DNA from: Photobacterium halotolerans DSM 18316
GTDB taxonomy: Bacteria; Pseudomonadota; Gammaproteobacteria; Enterobacterales; Vibrionaceae
DNA length: 64,000 bases
Assembly: GCF_000425165.1 (NCBI RefSeq)
Contig: NZ_KE384320.1
Coordinates: 124,001 to 188,000 of the forward strand
Direction: 5' to 3'
The notes under the pieces were generated by a model that was not told where the DNA came from, searched no databases, and saw only the letters and a program-made list of their open reading frames with translations. Position numbers and translations under genes: made by a program. Positions 26,303 to 35,751 of this stretch are shown in pieces (positions within the stretch are counted from its first letter, which is position 1; every line of letters starts with the position of its first letter).

Positions 26303-27391
26303 CTAAACTTTCGTTTTTGCTTTCACTGCCGGATGGATTTCGTGTTCTTTCATGGCGTCCAGTCGCTGAATCGTAATACTGAAATTGGCGGCGCCAATTT
26401 TACTCAGAGACAAACGTGCACCTGAATGCGGCAGAACATAAGAGGAGGTGAGGTTTTTTCGTGCCCCGTCTCCCAGACTGGTGCCAGCCGGAACGATCAT
26501 TTCTCCATCACTGGTTCTCAGCACAGCTTCCGATCCGGTTGACACCACCGTCAGGCTTCTGTCACACGCATCAAAAATACCAAACAACCCCTTGATAGGC
26601 ACAGCATAACCCGACTGCTTCATCCCGTTTTCAATGGTTTGCAGCATACTGGAAATGTCATTTTCGCTGGCCATACGTTTGCGCAGATAGTCATTGAACA
26701 ATGCCCGTATCAGCAGCACAGTTGCCGCTCCCTGCCGGCCTCCTGACTCGGCATCAAGCAGATAGAAAGCCAGACGACCGTCCATCAGCCAAGTGTAGTC
26801 GAGCAGCACGGGCTGCACATCCGCAGACTGCAAAACACAATAGCTCATCTGCCAGTCTCCCTGACGGGACAAAGTGTCCGGCATCAGCCCCACCAGCAAC
26901 TCGCGCGCAATCTCCGGATTAGATTCCAGCTCATTGATATGCCATTGCAGTTCGTCATCTACCGTCGCGTCATGCTGCAAAAGCTGGCTGGAAAAGTCTG
27001 TGTATTCGGTTGTGTTTTCCTGGGCTTTGAGTACCGACATCAGTGCGGCTTTCAGCACCATGATGTTATCCAGCGGTTTGACCAGAAAATCTTTGACGCC
27101 ATGCCTGAGCGCGGCTGCGACATCGGCCATTTCACCGGTACCGGAAATGACAATGACAGGAATCATAGGGTAATGCAGTGAAACTTCTTCAACAAACTCC
27201 ATGCCTGTCAATACAGGCATAGCCAGATCGCACAAAAGCACATCAGGGATACCGTCGCGCAGGGCCCGCAGTCCCTGCAAACCGTCTTCAGCTTCCCTGA
27301 CCTCGCATCCTTGCGATAGCAAAAAGCCTGTTATCATCCGGCGAAACACCGGATCGTCCTCCACAATGAGGATATCTTTACCTTCTAGCAA
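26303..27391 (-). CDS. rssB: RssB-type response regulator (sigma-S adaptor) with degenerate PP2C-like output domain
   Basis: A 362-residue protein. The receiver domain (residues 1-120) has the acidic pair at 11-13, the phospho-acceptor Asp55 in VLLCDLAMP and the conserved Lys105 in LVKPLD. The remainder looks like the PP2C-related domain of RssB, with LAFYLLDAESGGRQGAATVLLIRALFND matching the RssB pattern of the same region. RssB delivers RpoS to ClpXP; clpX and clpP are also in this window. The start is a TTG at 27391 with GGAGG 8 bases upstream; a frame extending to 27454 has no clear ribosome site. Assignment to RssB proper rather than a related regulator is supported by galU adjacency. 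Confidence 0.82.
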   Translation of the reverse strand: MLEGKDILIVEDDPVFRRMITGFLLSQGCEVREAEDGLQGLRALRDGIPDVLLCDLAMPVLTGMEFVEEVSLHYPMIPVIVISGTGEMADVAAALRHGVKDFLVKPLDNIMVLKAALMSVLKAQENTTEYTDFSSQLLQHDATVDDELQWHINELESNPEIARELLVGLMPDTLSRQGDWQMSYCVLQSADVQPVLLDYTWLMDGRLAFYLLDAESGGRQGAATVLLIRALFNDYLRKRMASENDISSMLQTIENGMKQSGYAVPIKGLFGIFDACDRSLTVVSTGSEAVLRTSDGEMIVPAGTSLGDGARKNLTSSYVLPHSGARLSLSKIGAANFSITIQRLDAMKEHEIHPAVKAKTKV

Positions 27392-27641
27392 CGATTGTGC
27401 CCTCCATGAAACAAGGGGCCAAGAGCACAGAATAATATTCTGCTGAACAGGCACATCCTTCTAATCGAATCTGTGCGAAGCTGGGTAGTCGCGATGAATG
27501 TTCTCATTTAGGATAGGCGTAAAACCGCGCTACGTCAGGGCGTCTGCCTGTTCATGAACTTTAGTTTTAGTATTCTGTAAGCCAGTTCAAAATCTTGCCC
27601 ATTGCGAAACTCGTTTTCGTCCCTGAAGTTCCTATTTTAAT

Positions 27642-27675
27642 AACACTCAATGTTAACCTCTTCACATTGAGTGTT
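27642..27675. promoter_or_regulatory. Perfect 11 bp inverted repeat upstream of the LysR gene
   Basis: AACACTCAATG (27642-27652) and CATTGAGTGTT (27665-27675) are separated by 12 bases. The right arm runs into TTTTGTTATACAAT, which could be a -10 region. It lies 46 bases before the LysR start codon, so an autoregulatory operator is the simplest reading; a leader hairpin is the alternative. The rest of the 329-base divergent region (27392-27720) shows nothing else I can name. Confidence 0.55.
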
Positions 27676-27720
27676 TTGTTATACAATTCCCACTTTCTCA
27701 TATCCGATCACGACACGCCT

Positions 27721-28599
27721 ATGAAGCTTGATGATTTAAATTTATTTCGCATTGTGGTTGAGGAAGGCAGCTATACCGCCGCCTCTCGCAAGCATCAGGT
27801 GCCTGTTGCCACACTGACCCGCCGGATACAGGCTCTGGAAGACAGCCTGAATCTTCGCCTGCTAAACCGCCATGCTCGCAAGCTGTCGCTGACTGAAGCT
27901 GGCCAGCAGTATTACCAGCTGTGTACCCCCTTGCTTCAACAGTTACTGGATACCGCAGAAAACATTCGGGAAGAGTCCAGAGGGGCGAGTGGACGGCTCA
28001 AAATAGCGGCCCCGACCAATCTGAGCAAAGTCATGCTGCAACCTATGCTCAACGCCTTCATGCTTGAACAGCCGGCAATCAGCATTGAGCTGTTTCTGAG
28101 CAACGAACCCGAGCAGCTAGACCCAACCGACTGGGATGTTATCTTCCGTGTCGGTCCGCAGCGTGATTCGGCACTGATTGCCCGTAAAATTAACGCGGTG
28201 GAAGATATACTGGTTGCCAGCCCAGATTATCTGCAACGTCACCCAACGCTCACTCATGCACAAGATCTGTCCAAGCACTCCCTGCTCAAAGGCTCTCCCC
28301 TGCTGCGCTGGCGGCTCAGCAACAAAGACGGAGAAAGCATCACGGTTAATGAGAAAGGACGCTTCGAGTCCAATCAGCTGAATGTGGTCAGAAAAGCCTG
28401 TGTGGCCGGGCTGGGAATTACATTAATGCCAGATGCCATGCTGAAAAAATACATTCACAGCGGTGAGCTGGTGCGAGTGCTGGATAACTGGTCGGCCAAC
28501 CCGCGCAATGTCTACCTTCTCTATAATCACAAAGATCACCAGCCAGAGAAGCTGAGGCTGTTTATTGAGTTCGCAAGTCACTTCTTCAGCACATCCTGA
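27721..28599 (+). CDS. LysR family transcriptional regulator
   Basis: A 292-residue regulator. The winged helix-turn-helix occupies residues 1-60 (MKLDDLNLFRIVVEEGSYTAASRKHQVPVATLTRRIQALEDSLNLRLLNR). The effector domain begins near residue 90 (GRLKIAAPTNLSKVMLQPML) and has the usual two-lobed pattern ending LRLFIEFASHFF. The resemblance is to the AaeR/DsdC-like broad group that regulates efflux or aromatic-responsive genes; the target is unknown. The ATG at 27721 is the conserved start, although there is no clear Shine-Dalgarno sequence. Upstream lies a striking inverted repeat. Confidence 0.9.
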   Translation: MKLDDLNLFRIVVEEGSYTAASRKHQVPVATLTRRIQALEDSLNLRLLNRHARKLSLTEAGQQYYQLCTPLLQQLLDTAENIREESRGASGRLKIAAPTNLSKVMLQPMLNAFMLEQPAISIELFLSNEPEQLDPTDWDVIFRVGPQRDSALIARKINAVEDILVASPDYLQRHPTLTHAQDLSKHSLLKGSPLLRWRLSNKDGESITVNEKGRFESNQLNVVRKACVAGLGITLMPDAMLKKYIHSGELVRVLDNWSANPRNVYLLYNHKDHQPEKLRLFIEFASHFFSTS

Positions 28600-28746
28600 G
28601 CCTGCTATCCTTGCCAAGCGGCAGAAGCCCGTCTAAATGTTATATGACAAAGAACACAAAAAGTGCCCGGATATGCACTGACAGTGTTCTGAACAACAAC
28701 CTGTAATACGTTGTGCGATTTGCACCCTAGATAACGAGGATAGGTT

Positions 28747-29346
28747 ATGATTCTGGGACATTTATTCGGGCTTTACACTCATCCCAAAAAAGAGTGGCAC
28801 AACATTGATGAACAGCATGAGGGGATGCAAAGCAGCCTGAGCCACATTATGCTGATCGCCTTGCTTCCACCGATTTTTGCCTACATTTCCAGTGTGTTTA
28901 TTGGCTGGCGTGTCGGGGCTGTTGACCCGATTTACCTGACGCCGTCCAGTGCGCTGTTCATGTCTGTTGCCATGTACTTTGCCCTGATTGGCGGGGTATT
29001 TGCACTTGCCTACCTGACATACTGGATGAGCCATACCTTTGGCTCAACGCCGACCTATACCCAAGCGCTTGAATTGGCGGCTTACACAGCAACGCCGCTG
29101 TTTATGGTCAGCATCGCCGCCTTGTACCCTCAGCTGTGGTTTCTGATGATGGCCGGACTGGTCGGCATCACCTACTCAGTGTACCTGCTATACACAGGTG
29201 TCCCTATTCTGATGCACATTCCGGAAGAGCGCGGTTTTATCTATGCCAGCTCGATTGTGACCTGTGGCCTGGTACTGCTGGTTTCCATCATTGCCGGCTC
29301 TGTCATTCTGTGGAACATGGGATTGGGGCCACAGTTCAGTCACTAA
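28747..29346 (+). CDS. Yip1 family inner-membrane protein
   Basis: A 199-residue membrane protein with about five hydrophobic helices: MLIALLPPIFAYISSVFIGW, SALFMSVAMYFALIGGVFALAYLTYW, a segment after TPTYTQALELAAYTATPLFMVSIAALYP, LWFLMMAGLVGITYSVYLLYTG and IVTCGLVLLVSIIAGSVILW. The YTATPLF motif and the N-terminal LYTHPKKEWHNI pattern fit the Yip1/YIPF-related DUF family found in bacteria. The function is unknown. AACGAGGATAGGTT precedes the ATG. It is followed by a strong terminator shared with purF. Confidence 0.85.
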   Translation: MILGHLFGLYTHPKKEWHNIDEQHEGMQSSLSHIMLIALLPPIFAYISSVFIGWRVGAVDPIYLTPSSALFMSVAMYFALIGGVFALAYLTYWMSHTFGSTPTYTQALELAAYTATPLFMVSIAALYPQLWFLMMAGLVGITYSVYLLYTGVPILMHIPEERGFIYASSIVTCGLVLLVSIIAGSVILWNMGLGPQFSH

Positions 29347-29357
29347 CCTGTCCCGAG

Positions 29358-29385
29358 TTCAACGCATTAAATTCAACGCATTAAA
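29358..29385. repeat. Perfect 14 bp tandem duplication
   Basis: TTCAACGCATTAAA occurs twice back to back (29358-29371 and 29372-29385), immediately before the terminator stem. It looks like a slippage or recombination product in the 3' untranslated space. Confidence 0.85.
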
Positions 29386-29414
29386 AAAGGCAAGCTCAGA
29401 GAGCTTGCCTTTTT
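29383..29414. terminator. Bidirectional terminator between the Yip1 gene and purF
   Basis: A 14 bp stem including A/T ends (AAAAAGGCAAGCTC with GAGCTTGCCTTTTT) has a 3-base loop and T-runs on either strand. It serves both converging genes. Confidence 0.93.
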
Positions 29415-29446
29415 GTGTTCAGACACTGGTGCTGACAATGAAGGTG

Positions 29447-30964
29447 TTACACGCCTTCGTTATACAGTTCCAGGTTTGCCAGTTCCTGCTGAATTTCACG
29501 CTGCGTTTTGGCATCTTCGCTGCGCAGCGTTTCCAGGTACTCTAAATACTGCTGGTTCACATCGCCCGTGACATAGTTACCATTAAAGACGGAAGTTTCG
29601 AACAGTTTAATGTCAGGGTTGCCTTCTGCAACCGCATCCACCAGATCCTGCAAGTCCTGGAAAATCAGACCGTCTGCACCGATCATCTTGCAGATTTCAT
29701 CCACTTCACGACCATGAGCAATCAGTTCATTCGCGCTTGGCATATCAATGCCGTATACGTTAGGGAAACGAATTTCCGGCGCCGCCGAAGCCAGATAGAC
29801 TTTTTTGGCACCCGCTTCACGCGCCATTTCAATGATTTGCTCAGAGGTGGTGCCGCGTACAATTGAATCATCAATCAGGAGGACACTTTTACCTTTGAAT
29901 TCAGAGCTGATCGCGTTCAGTTTACGGCGCACCGACTTACGGCGCAGCTGCTGACCCGGCATGATAAAGGTACGGCCGACATAGCGGTTCTTCACGAAGC
30001 CCTGACGGTAAGGTTTATCAAGGGTACGGGCAATTTCCAGCGCACTGTCGCAAGAGGTTTCCGGAATCGGGATAACCACATCAATATCCAGATCATCCCA
30101 CTCGCGCTTGATCTTCTCACCCAGCTTCTTACCCATATTCAGGCGAGCGCTGTACACAGAAATCTTATCAATGAAAGAGTCAGGGCGGGCAAAATACACG
30201 AACTCGAACACACATGGGTTCAGAGCCGGATTCTCCGCACACTGCTCAGTGAACAGCTGACCGTCAAAAGTGATATAGACAGCTTCACCCGGTGCAACAT
30301 CACGCATGAAATCAAAGCCCACTGCGTCCAGTGCCACCGATTCAGAGGCAACCATGTACTCGACTTTACCTTCCACTTCGCGCTTACCCAGGCACAGAGG
30401 GCGGATTCCGTGCGGATCACGAAATGCCATCAGGCCATGCCCGATGACCATAGCCACAACGGCATAAGCTCCGCGCACCTTTTTATGCACAGCACGAATC
30501 GCCGCAAAGATGTCATCTGAAGTCAACGGGTAGTTAGTCGCGCCTTCCAGCTGATGAGCCAGAACATTCAACAGAATTTCCGAATCGGAAGAGGTGTTAA
30601 CATGACGGCGGGCCTGTTCAAAGAGCGAATCTCTGATATCGGCTGCGTTAGTCAGGTTACCATTGTGCGCCAGTGAAATACCGTAAGGGGAATTCACATA
30701 AAAAGGCTGAGCCTCTGACGCACTAGAGCTGCCCGCAGTAGGGTAACGAACATGCCCAAGCCCTACTGTCCCCTGCAGACGCTGCATGTGTTTTGCTTCG
30801 AATACGTCACGCACCAGGCCATTGGCCTTACGCAGACGGAAACGATTGCTTTCCAGGGTAACAATACCGGCAGCATCCTGGCCACGGTGCTGCAGCACGG
30901 TCAGTGCATCATAAATAGACTGGTTAACCGGGGTGTTTCCCACGATTCCGACAATACCACACAT
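29447..30964 (-). CDS. purF: Amidophosphoribosyltransferase
   Basis: A 505-residue enzyme of the first committed step of purine synthesis, joining glutamine-derived ammonia to PRPP. The N-terminal nucleophile glutaminase begins [14 protein letters not shown] (Cys2 becomes residue 1 after Met removal), with GQDAAGI and [12 protein letters not shown]. The PRPP-binding motif [17 protein letters not shown] is in the C-terminal phosphoribosyltransferase domain. The length matches E. coli PurF (505). It lies 103 bases after cvpA, which is transcribed ahead of it from a PurR-box promoter. Confidence 0.97.
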   Translation of the reverse strand: MCGIVGIVGNTPVNQSIYDALTVLQHRGQDAAGIVTLESNRFRLRKANGLVRDVFEAKHMQRLQGTVGLGHVRYPTAGSSSASEAQPFYVNSPYGISLAHNGNLTNAADIRDSLFEQARRHVNTSSDSEILLNVLAHQLEGATNYPLTSDDIFAAIRAVHKKVRGAYAVVAMVIGHGLMAFRDPHGIRPLCLGKREVEGKVEYMVASESVALDAVGFDFMRDVAPGEAVYITFDGQLFTEQCAENPALNPCVFEFVYFARPDSFIDKISVYSARLNMGKKLGEKIKREWDDLDIDVVIPIPETSCDSALEIARTLDKPYRQGFVKNRYVGRTFIMPGQQLRRKSVRRKLNAISSEFKGKSVLLIDDSIVRGTTSEQIIEMAREAGAKKVYLASAAPEIRFPNVYGIDMPSANELIAHGREVDEICKMIGADGLIFQDLQDLVDAVAEGNPDIKLFETSVFNGNYVTGDVNQQYLEYLETLRSEDAKTQREIQQELANLELYNEGV

Positions 30965-31067
30965 GTCCTAAATCCTCGTCATGGATCATCAATAATTGCA
31001 TTGAGTAACAATACGTTAGTTTGTTGTACCCATACGGTTACTCAATGCAATTAATATAAATCCGGCG

Positions 31068-31559
31068 CTATAACGCGCCGGGAAGAAAACTGGAACTCTC
31101 TTTCAGGTAAGAGAAAAACCACTCAATTACCACGCCAAACTGCGGGATTAACTGCGACGCCTGCCACCATTCTGCGTCAGCAAAACCGGTAAAGGCATCC
31201 AGAAAAAACAACACTGCGGCAATGATAAGCACACCGCGAAGGGCACCAAATACGATACCCAGCACCCTGTCGGTACCGGACAAACCGGTTTTTTGCACCA
31301 GTTGTCCGATCACGTAATTCACTACCGCTCCCACAATCAGTGTGGCAATAAACAATACCGCGATAGCACTGCCATTTCGTATGAGCTCATCCTGAATATT
31401 GGTGAAATACACCGCCAGTTCTTTGTAAAAATTGCTGGCAACAAAAAATGCCGCAAACCAAATCACCAGCGACAGCGCTTCCTTCACAAAACCACGGATC
31501 AAACTGACCAGTGAAGAAAAGGCAATCACCCCTAAAATGACATAATCAATCCAGATCAT
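31068..31559 (-). CDS. cvpA: Colicin V production protein family membrane protein
   Basis: A 163-residue inner-membrane protein with four hydrophobic segments. The start [31 protein letters not shown] is typical of CvpA, as is [25 protein letters not shown]. It is required for colicin V production in E. coli and is linked to envelope stress tolerance; the molecular role is unknown. It is the first gene of cvpA-purF, with a PurR box and a candidate -10 box 30-66 bases ahead of the start. Confidence 0.93.
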   Translation of the reverse strand: MIWIDYVILGVIAFSSLVSLIRGFVKEALSLVIWFAAFFVASNFYKELAVYFTNIQDELIRNGSAIAVLFIATLIVGAVVNYVIGQLVQKTGLSGTDRVLGIVFGALRGVLIIAAVLFFLDAFTGFADAEWWQASQLIPQFGVVIEWFFSYLKESSSFLPGAL

Positions 31560-31588
31560 CTTCTACTTAATTCTTGTTGTTGGCGCGT

Positions 31589-31625
31589 ATTCTAACAGAA
31601 AAAATCAGAACGCAAACGTTTACCT
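31589..31625 (-). promoter_or_regulatory. Promoter and PurR box of cvpA-purF
   Basis: ACGCAAACGTTTACCT (31610-31625) is a good PurR operator match (ACGCAAACGTTTTCGT type). On the minus strand TAGAAT (31589-31594) lies about 16 bases downstream of TTTGCG, so the operator overlaps the -35 region, as in E. coli cvpA-purF. The box touches the stop codon of dedD. Confidence 0.85.
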
Positions 31626-32184
31626 AAGGGTTGAGTGGGTTAAATCTGAGCAATTGCCCGTTAAGCCCGGTAAGTTTACGCAAATCGTCTGCTTTCTCTG
31701 ACAGTTTATCTTTGTCGATCTCGGGTCCGACGACAACACGGGCCAAATCACCTGGTTTCAGCTGTTTTGGCAGAACGTGCGCCTGGTAACCTTTGCTTCT
31801 CAGTTTCTCAACCAGCTGATGCGCATTCTCAAAATTTCGGAACACCCCCAGCTGTATCACCCAGCCACTGTCCGTATTGCCAGGCTGTGGTTCGCCGACA
31901 GGCGGCGGCTTGACGTTAACCGGCTCTGATACCGACTCGGTTAATACCGGTTCTCCGGCAATTTGCTCAGTCACTGCCATAGGGGGTAATTCGGTCTCCG
32001 CATCCACGGGTTCCGGAATGGCAGTCACGCTGTCTTCATTCCCGGTCTGGGGCTGTAAAGGAATACTGGCAAACTGCTCCTGGAAGTGCTGCTTTTTACC
32101 ATCAAAAAAATCAGGCAGAAAAATCACACCGATTGCGACCAGTACGATAGTGCCGACCAGGCGACTCTGAAATTTACTCGCCAC
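31624..32184 (-). CDS. dedD: SPOR-domain cell-division protein DedD
   Basis: A 186-residue protein with an N-terminal membrane anchor (RLVGTIVLVAIGVIFLPDFFDGKKQHF, where DGKK is typical of DedD), a proline- and glutamate-rich linker and a C-terminal SPOR domain (GWVIQLGVFRNFENAHQLVEKLRSKGYQAHVLPK, then RVVVGPEIDKDKLSEKADDLRKLTG). SPOR domains bind septal peptidoglycan stripped of stem peptides and help bring proteins to the division site. It starts 2 bases after the folC stop, a tight operon. Confidence 0.9.
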   Translation of the reverse strand: MASKFQSRLVGTIVLVAIGVIFLPDFFDGKKQHFQEQFASIPLQPQTGNEDSVTAIPEPVDAETELPPMAVTEQIAGEPVLTESVSEPVNVKPPPVGEPQPGNTDSGWVIQLGVFRNFENAHQLVEKLRSKGYQAHVLPKQLKPGDLARVVVGPEIDKDKLSEKADDLRKLTGLNGQLLRFNPLNP

Positions 32185-32186
32185 AC

Positions 32187-33470
32187 TTACTCCTGTGTCT
32201 TAATGTAGCTGGACACTTCGCCAACTGTGTAAAACGAACCAAAAACAATCACGACATCTTCAGGTTGCGCCATCATTAATGCCGCCTGATACGCGAGCTC
32301 CGGTGCAGTATACAGCTCGCCCTGAAACGCCAGATGCTCAGCAATTTCCCGGGCAGATGCGGCGCGGGGTCCCGTGAGCGAGGCAGGATACCAGGCATCC
32401 ACCACTGTCTTCATTTCAATAAGGGTTGATGGGATATCTTTATCACGCAGCATACCCACCACGCCGTGAATCCTGCCTACCGGGCGGATATTCTTCAGTG
32501 CCTTAAGCTGACGGGCCAGATAATTTGCCGAATGCGGATTATGTGCCACATCAAGCAAAATCAGCGGATTATCCGCTACCGTTTCCATCCGGCCGGCAAG
32601 GCGCACTTTGGCTAAACCGGACACAATATGCTGATCACTGATCTCCAGCTCAGCGACACCAAGTGCCATCAGCGCAGTGGCCGCATTAGGCAAAGGTAAA
32701 GCTGGCAGAGGCAGTTGTTCCATGTCGAATGCACCGCACTTCCAGTTCCAGGTCTCGCCTGTCTGCTCGTAGGTATACTGATAGCCAACCTGATACAGCT
32801 CAGCACCAATACTGTCCGCATGCGCGGCTACGGAAGCAGGGGGATTGGGCTGACCACAGACAGCTGGCTTCCCGGCACGGAAAATACCGGCTTTCTCATA
32901 GCCAATCACTTCGATGTCGCTACCCAGCCAGTCCACATGATCAATAGCCAGACTGGTGATCACCGAGACATCATGATCCACAATATTGGTCGCATCCAGC
33001 CGGCCACCCAGTCCCACTTCTAACACCACAACATCCACCTGATGGGTTTTAAAGAGGTTGAGCGCGGCCAGCGTACCGAATTCGAACAGGCTCAGGCTGG
33101 TGTCCTGCCGGTAGGATTCTACCGCCGCAAACGCCTGGCTGTGTTCGCTGTCATCCAGTTCCTGACCATTAATGCGAACCCGCTCGTTGTAGCGCACCAG
33201 ATGCGGTGAGCTGTACACACCCACACTGTATCCCGCCTGCAGCAGGATGGCTTCAAGAATAGCGCAGGTCGAACCTTTACCATTGGTGCCCGCAACAGTA
33301 ATCACAGTCGGTGCCGGTTTACGTAACCCGGCCCGCTCACCCACAGCCTGCACACGATCCAGCCCCAGATCGATGGCACTGGTGTGAAGGTTTTCCAGAT
33401 AAAGCAGCCAGTCATTTAGCGGTGAAGTAGCCGAAGGAACAGATTGCGGCGTTGCAGAGGAATCAGACAT
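32187..33470 (-). CDS. folC: Bifunctional folylpolyglutamate synthase / dihydrofolate synthase
   Basis: A 427-residue Mur-ligase-family enzyme that adds L-glutamate to dihydropteroate and to folates. The ATP loop is ITVAGTNGKGSTCAILEAIL near residue 57. SPHLVRYNERVRING, LEVGLGGRLDATNIVDHDVSVITSLAIDHVDWLG and LDVAHNPHSANYLARQL are family signatures. It shares a leftward operon with dedD and lies 203 bases past accD, with the accD terminator between them, so it needs its own promoter. Confidence 0.96.
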   Translation of the reverse strand: MSDSSATPQSVPSATSPLNDWLLYLENLHTSAIDLGLDRVQAVGERAGLRKPAPTVITVAGTNGKGSTCAILEAILLQAGYSVGVYSSPHLVRYNERVRINGQELDDSEHSQAFAAVESYRQDTSLSLFEFGTLAALNLFKTHQVDVVVLEVGLGGRLDATNIVDHDVSVITSLAIDHVDWLGSDIEVIGYEKAGIFRAGKPAVCGQPNPPASVAAHADSIGAELYQVGYQYTYEQTGETWNWKCGAFDMEQLPLPALPLPNAATALMALGVAELEISDQHIVSGLAKVRLAGRMETVADNPLILLDVAHNPHSANYLARQLKALKNIRPVGRIHGVVGMLRDKDIPSTLIEMKTVVDAWYPASLTGPRAASAREIAEHLAFQGELYTAPELAYQAALMMAQPEDVVIVFGSFYTVGEVSSYIKTQE

Positions 33471-33635
33471 GTAACAGTACTAACTAATGTAATTAAGATG
33501 ATGTCGCTTAATGTAGCATGAAGTACGCAGAATTTAACGGTTGAGAGCCAAACGAAGAAAGGAAATGTGGAACAATAACGATATTTGCCTGACTGGCAGA
33601 GCGCTTTTCACTTCAGCCTGACATTTGTCTGCGCC

Positions 33636-33670
33636 AAAAAAACGCCCGGCATTCAACCAGGCGTTTTTTC
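33636..33670 (-). terminator. Rho-independent terminator after accD
   Basis: AAAAAACGCC pairs with GGCGTTTTTT (33637-33646 with 33660-33669) across a 13-base loop, with a T-run on the minus strand. It begins 4 bases past the accD stop and separates accD from folC. Confidence 0.85.
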
Positions 33671-33673
33671 GTC

Positions 33674-34615
33674 TTAAGCTTTGTCTTGCGCAGACTCGGT
33701 ATCGCTGTCAGCTTCTGCGTCCGCTGATACCTGCGGCTCCCTTTCGACAGGCACCACAAGCGGGGACTCGGCATTCATCATCTTAGCCAGCAGGCCGCCA
33801 ATACGCTGACGCATTTCACGGCGGTCAACAATCATATCAATCGCGCCATGCTCCAGCAGGAATTCACTGCGCTGGAAACCTTCAGGTAATTTCTCGCGCA
33901 CGGTCTGCTCAATCACCCGCTGTCCGGCAAAGCCAATCAGCGCTTTCGGTTCACCGATGTTGATATCCCCCAACATGGCCAGACTGGCAGAGACACCGCC
34001 CATCGTCGGGTCTGTCAGCACAGAGAAGAAAGGCAGGCCTTTCGCCGACAAACGCTCCAGCGCCGCACTGGTTTTCGCCATCTGCATCAGCGACATCAGC
34101 GCTTCCTGCATACGGGCACCGCCGCTGGCAGAGAAACACACCAGACCGCAGTTGTTGGCAATGGCTTCATCAACCGCGCGCACAAACTTGGCACCGACAA
34201 CCGACCCCATAGAGCCGCCCATGAAGGAGAATTCAAAGGCACAGGCAACCACAGGCTGCTGCAACAGTGTTCCTTTCATGGCTACCAGCGCATCTTTCTC
34301 ACCGCTGGCTTTCTGGGCTGCCGCGATACGGTCTTTGTATTTTTTCGAGTCACGGAATTTGAGGTGATCTTTAGGTTCCAGCTCCGCAGCAATCTCCACC
34401 TGGCCTTCTTCATCAAGGAAGGTTTCCAGACGGCGACGGGCTTTCATTCGCATGTGGTGATCACACTTTGGGCAAACTTCCAGATTGCGCTCAAGATCAG
34501 CGTAATACAGTACCTGTTCACAAGAGGTACATTTCGTCCATACCCCTTCAGGGATAGATGCTTTACGAGACGTTACAATGTTGCTTTTTGTGAGGATCTT
34601 TTCAAGCCAGCTCAT
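33674..34615 (-). CDS. accD: Acetyl-CoA carboxylase carboxyltransferase beta subunit
   Basis: A 313-residue subunit of the enzyme that commits acetyl-CoA to malonyl-CoA. The zinc ribbon ([23 protein letters not shown], near residues 29-51) is complete. Crotonase-like carboxyltransferase signatures follow ([64 protein letters not shown]). The start is the ATG at 34615 (AAAGG upstream), giving MSWLEKIL as in E. coli. A FadR-like operator lies ahead of a candidate promoter in its 5' region. The C-terminal 25 residues are acidic and low-complexity. Confidence 0.97.
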   Translation of the reverse strand: MSWLEKILTKSNIVTSRKASIPEGVWTKCTSCEQVLYYADLERNLEVCPKCDHHMRMKARRRLETFLDEEGQVEIAAELEPKDHLKFRDSKKYKDRIAAAQKASGEKDALVAMKGTLLQQPVVACAFEFSFMGGSMGSVVGAKFVRAVDEAIANNCGLVCFSASGGARMQEALMSLMQMAKTSAALERLSAKGLPFFSVLTDPTMGGVSASLAMLGDINIGEPKALIGFAGQRVIEQTVREKLPEGFQRSEFLLEHGAIDMIVDRREMRQRIGGLLAKMMNAESPLVVPVEREPQVSADAEADSDTESAQDKA

Positions 34616-34740
34616 GAATGACCTTTCATTTACATCTCCCCCGCCCTGTGGCAAGGGATAATCAATTCGATAATTTCAAGTCCGGAATTAAAACACAAAC
34701 TCGTCTAAGTGTAGATAAAAAACTGGTTGTACCTTGAGGA

Positions 34741-34788
34741 AATAGAGTGTTAACGGGATCTTAGCTCAAGAAACTTGACCGACCAGTT
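34741..34788 (-). promoter_or_regulatory. Candidate accD promoter with FadR-like operator
   Basis: On the minus strand AACTGGTCGGTCAAGTT (34772-34788) differs from the E. coli FadR consensus (AACTGGTCNGACNNGTT form) at one informative position. TTGAGC (34764-34769) follows at once, and TCTATT (34741-34746) is 17 bases beyond, a usable -35/-10 pair. The operator centre would be about 45 bases upstream of transcription start, the activator position used by FadR at fabA and fabB. Confidence 0.55.
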
Positions 34789-34894
34789 AACGCCCGACTG
34801 AACCGTTACCGCTCAGATTTCACTCAATTTCTGCAACCCTTGCCTGCGTGACAACCAGGCAGCGCGATATTGCGCCTCAAAACAGCTCACCGGC

Positions 34895-35674
34895 TCACAA
34901 AAAGAGCGGGCCTGCAGGGACACAGGGCAAGTCGTAGGCTTCTGGATAATCAACTTCAACCAGATACAAACCTTCCGCTTTTGCGGTCGCGCCAGCTAAG
35001 GTACGATCTTTCTTCGCCAGTAGCCACTGAATCCATTCAGGTTTTTCTTCGCCCCGCCCCACTTTAATCAGGCTGCCTGTGATATTACGCACCATATGAT
35101 GAACAAAGGCATTGGCCTTGATATCAATGATGACGTAATGGCCCTGCCGGGTGACATTCAGGTGCATCACATTACGCCACGGGCTGCGGGACTGGCAAAA
35201 CACTGCCCTGAATGAGGTAAAATCATTCTCGCCCAGCAGGTACTGTCCGGCCTGATGCATTTTTTCAGCGTCCAGTTCACCGTGATAATGGCTGATACCC
35301 GAACCAAGAATAGCAGGCCGCAGCGCATGATTGTAAATGACATAGCGATAACGTCTGGCGGTGGCGCTGAAACGGGCATGGAACTCATCCGGCACTTCCT
35401 TTGCCCAGCGCACTGCGATGTCTTTGGGCAAATGGGCGTTGGTTCCCATCGTCCAGGCCACCAGCTTGCGCGGTGTATCACAATCAAAGTGCACCACTTG
35501 CCCGGTACCATGCACACCGGCATCGGTACGACCGGCACATTGTACCTCTATGTTCTGGTTGGCAATCTTGCTCAGCGCTTTTTCCAGTCTGCCCTGCACA
35601 CTGTCCACATCACGCTGACGCTGCCAACCAAAATAGCGGCTCCCGTCGTACTCAATTCCTAAGGCAATTCGCAT
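34895..35674 (-). CDS. truA: tRNA pseudouridine(38-40) synthase
   Basis: A 259-residue pseudouridine synthase for positions 38-40 of the tRNA anticodon arm. The catalytic aspartate is in [20 protein letters not shown] (Asp near residue 52). [20 protein letters not shown] at the start and [21 protein letters not shown] near residue 205 are typical. It follows fimV on the same strand; the fimV terminator lies between them. Confidence 0.97.
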   Translation of the reverse strand: MRIALGIEYDGSRYFGWQRQRDVDSVQGRLEKALSKIANQNIEVQCAGRTDAGVHGTGQVVHFDCDTPRKLVAWTMGTNAHLPKDIAVRWAKEVPDEFHARFSATARRYRYVIYNHALRPAILGSGISHYHGELDAEKMHQAGQYLLGENDFTSFRAVFCQSRSPWRNVMHLNVTRQGHYVIIDIKANAFVHHMVRNITGSLIKVGRGEEKPEWIQWLLAKKDRTLAGATAKAEGLYLVEVDYPEAYDLPCVPAGPLFL

Positions 35675-35751
35675 GTCTGCACTCTTATTTATCTGAAAAC
35701 CCTGCCAGCGTGTCCGCCAGCAAAGCGAAAGCAGAGATTATAAAAAAAGCG

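Noticed and set aside
33118-33131. GGCGGTAG on the minus strand, the start of an ops element
   Set aside because: It reads GGCGGTAGAATCC, lacking the TG needed two bases on, and is inside the folC coding sequence.
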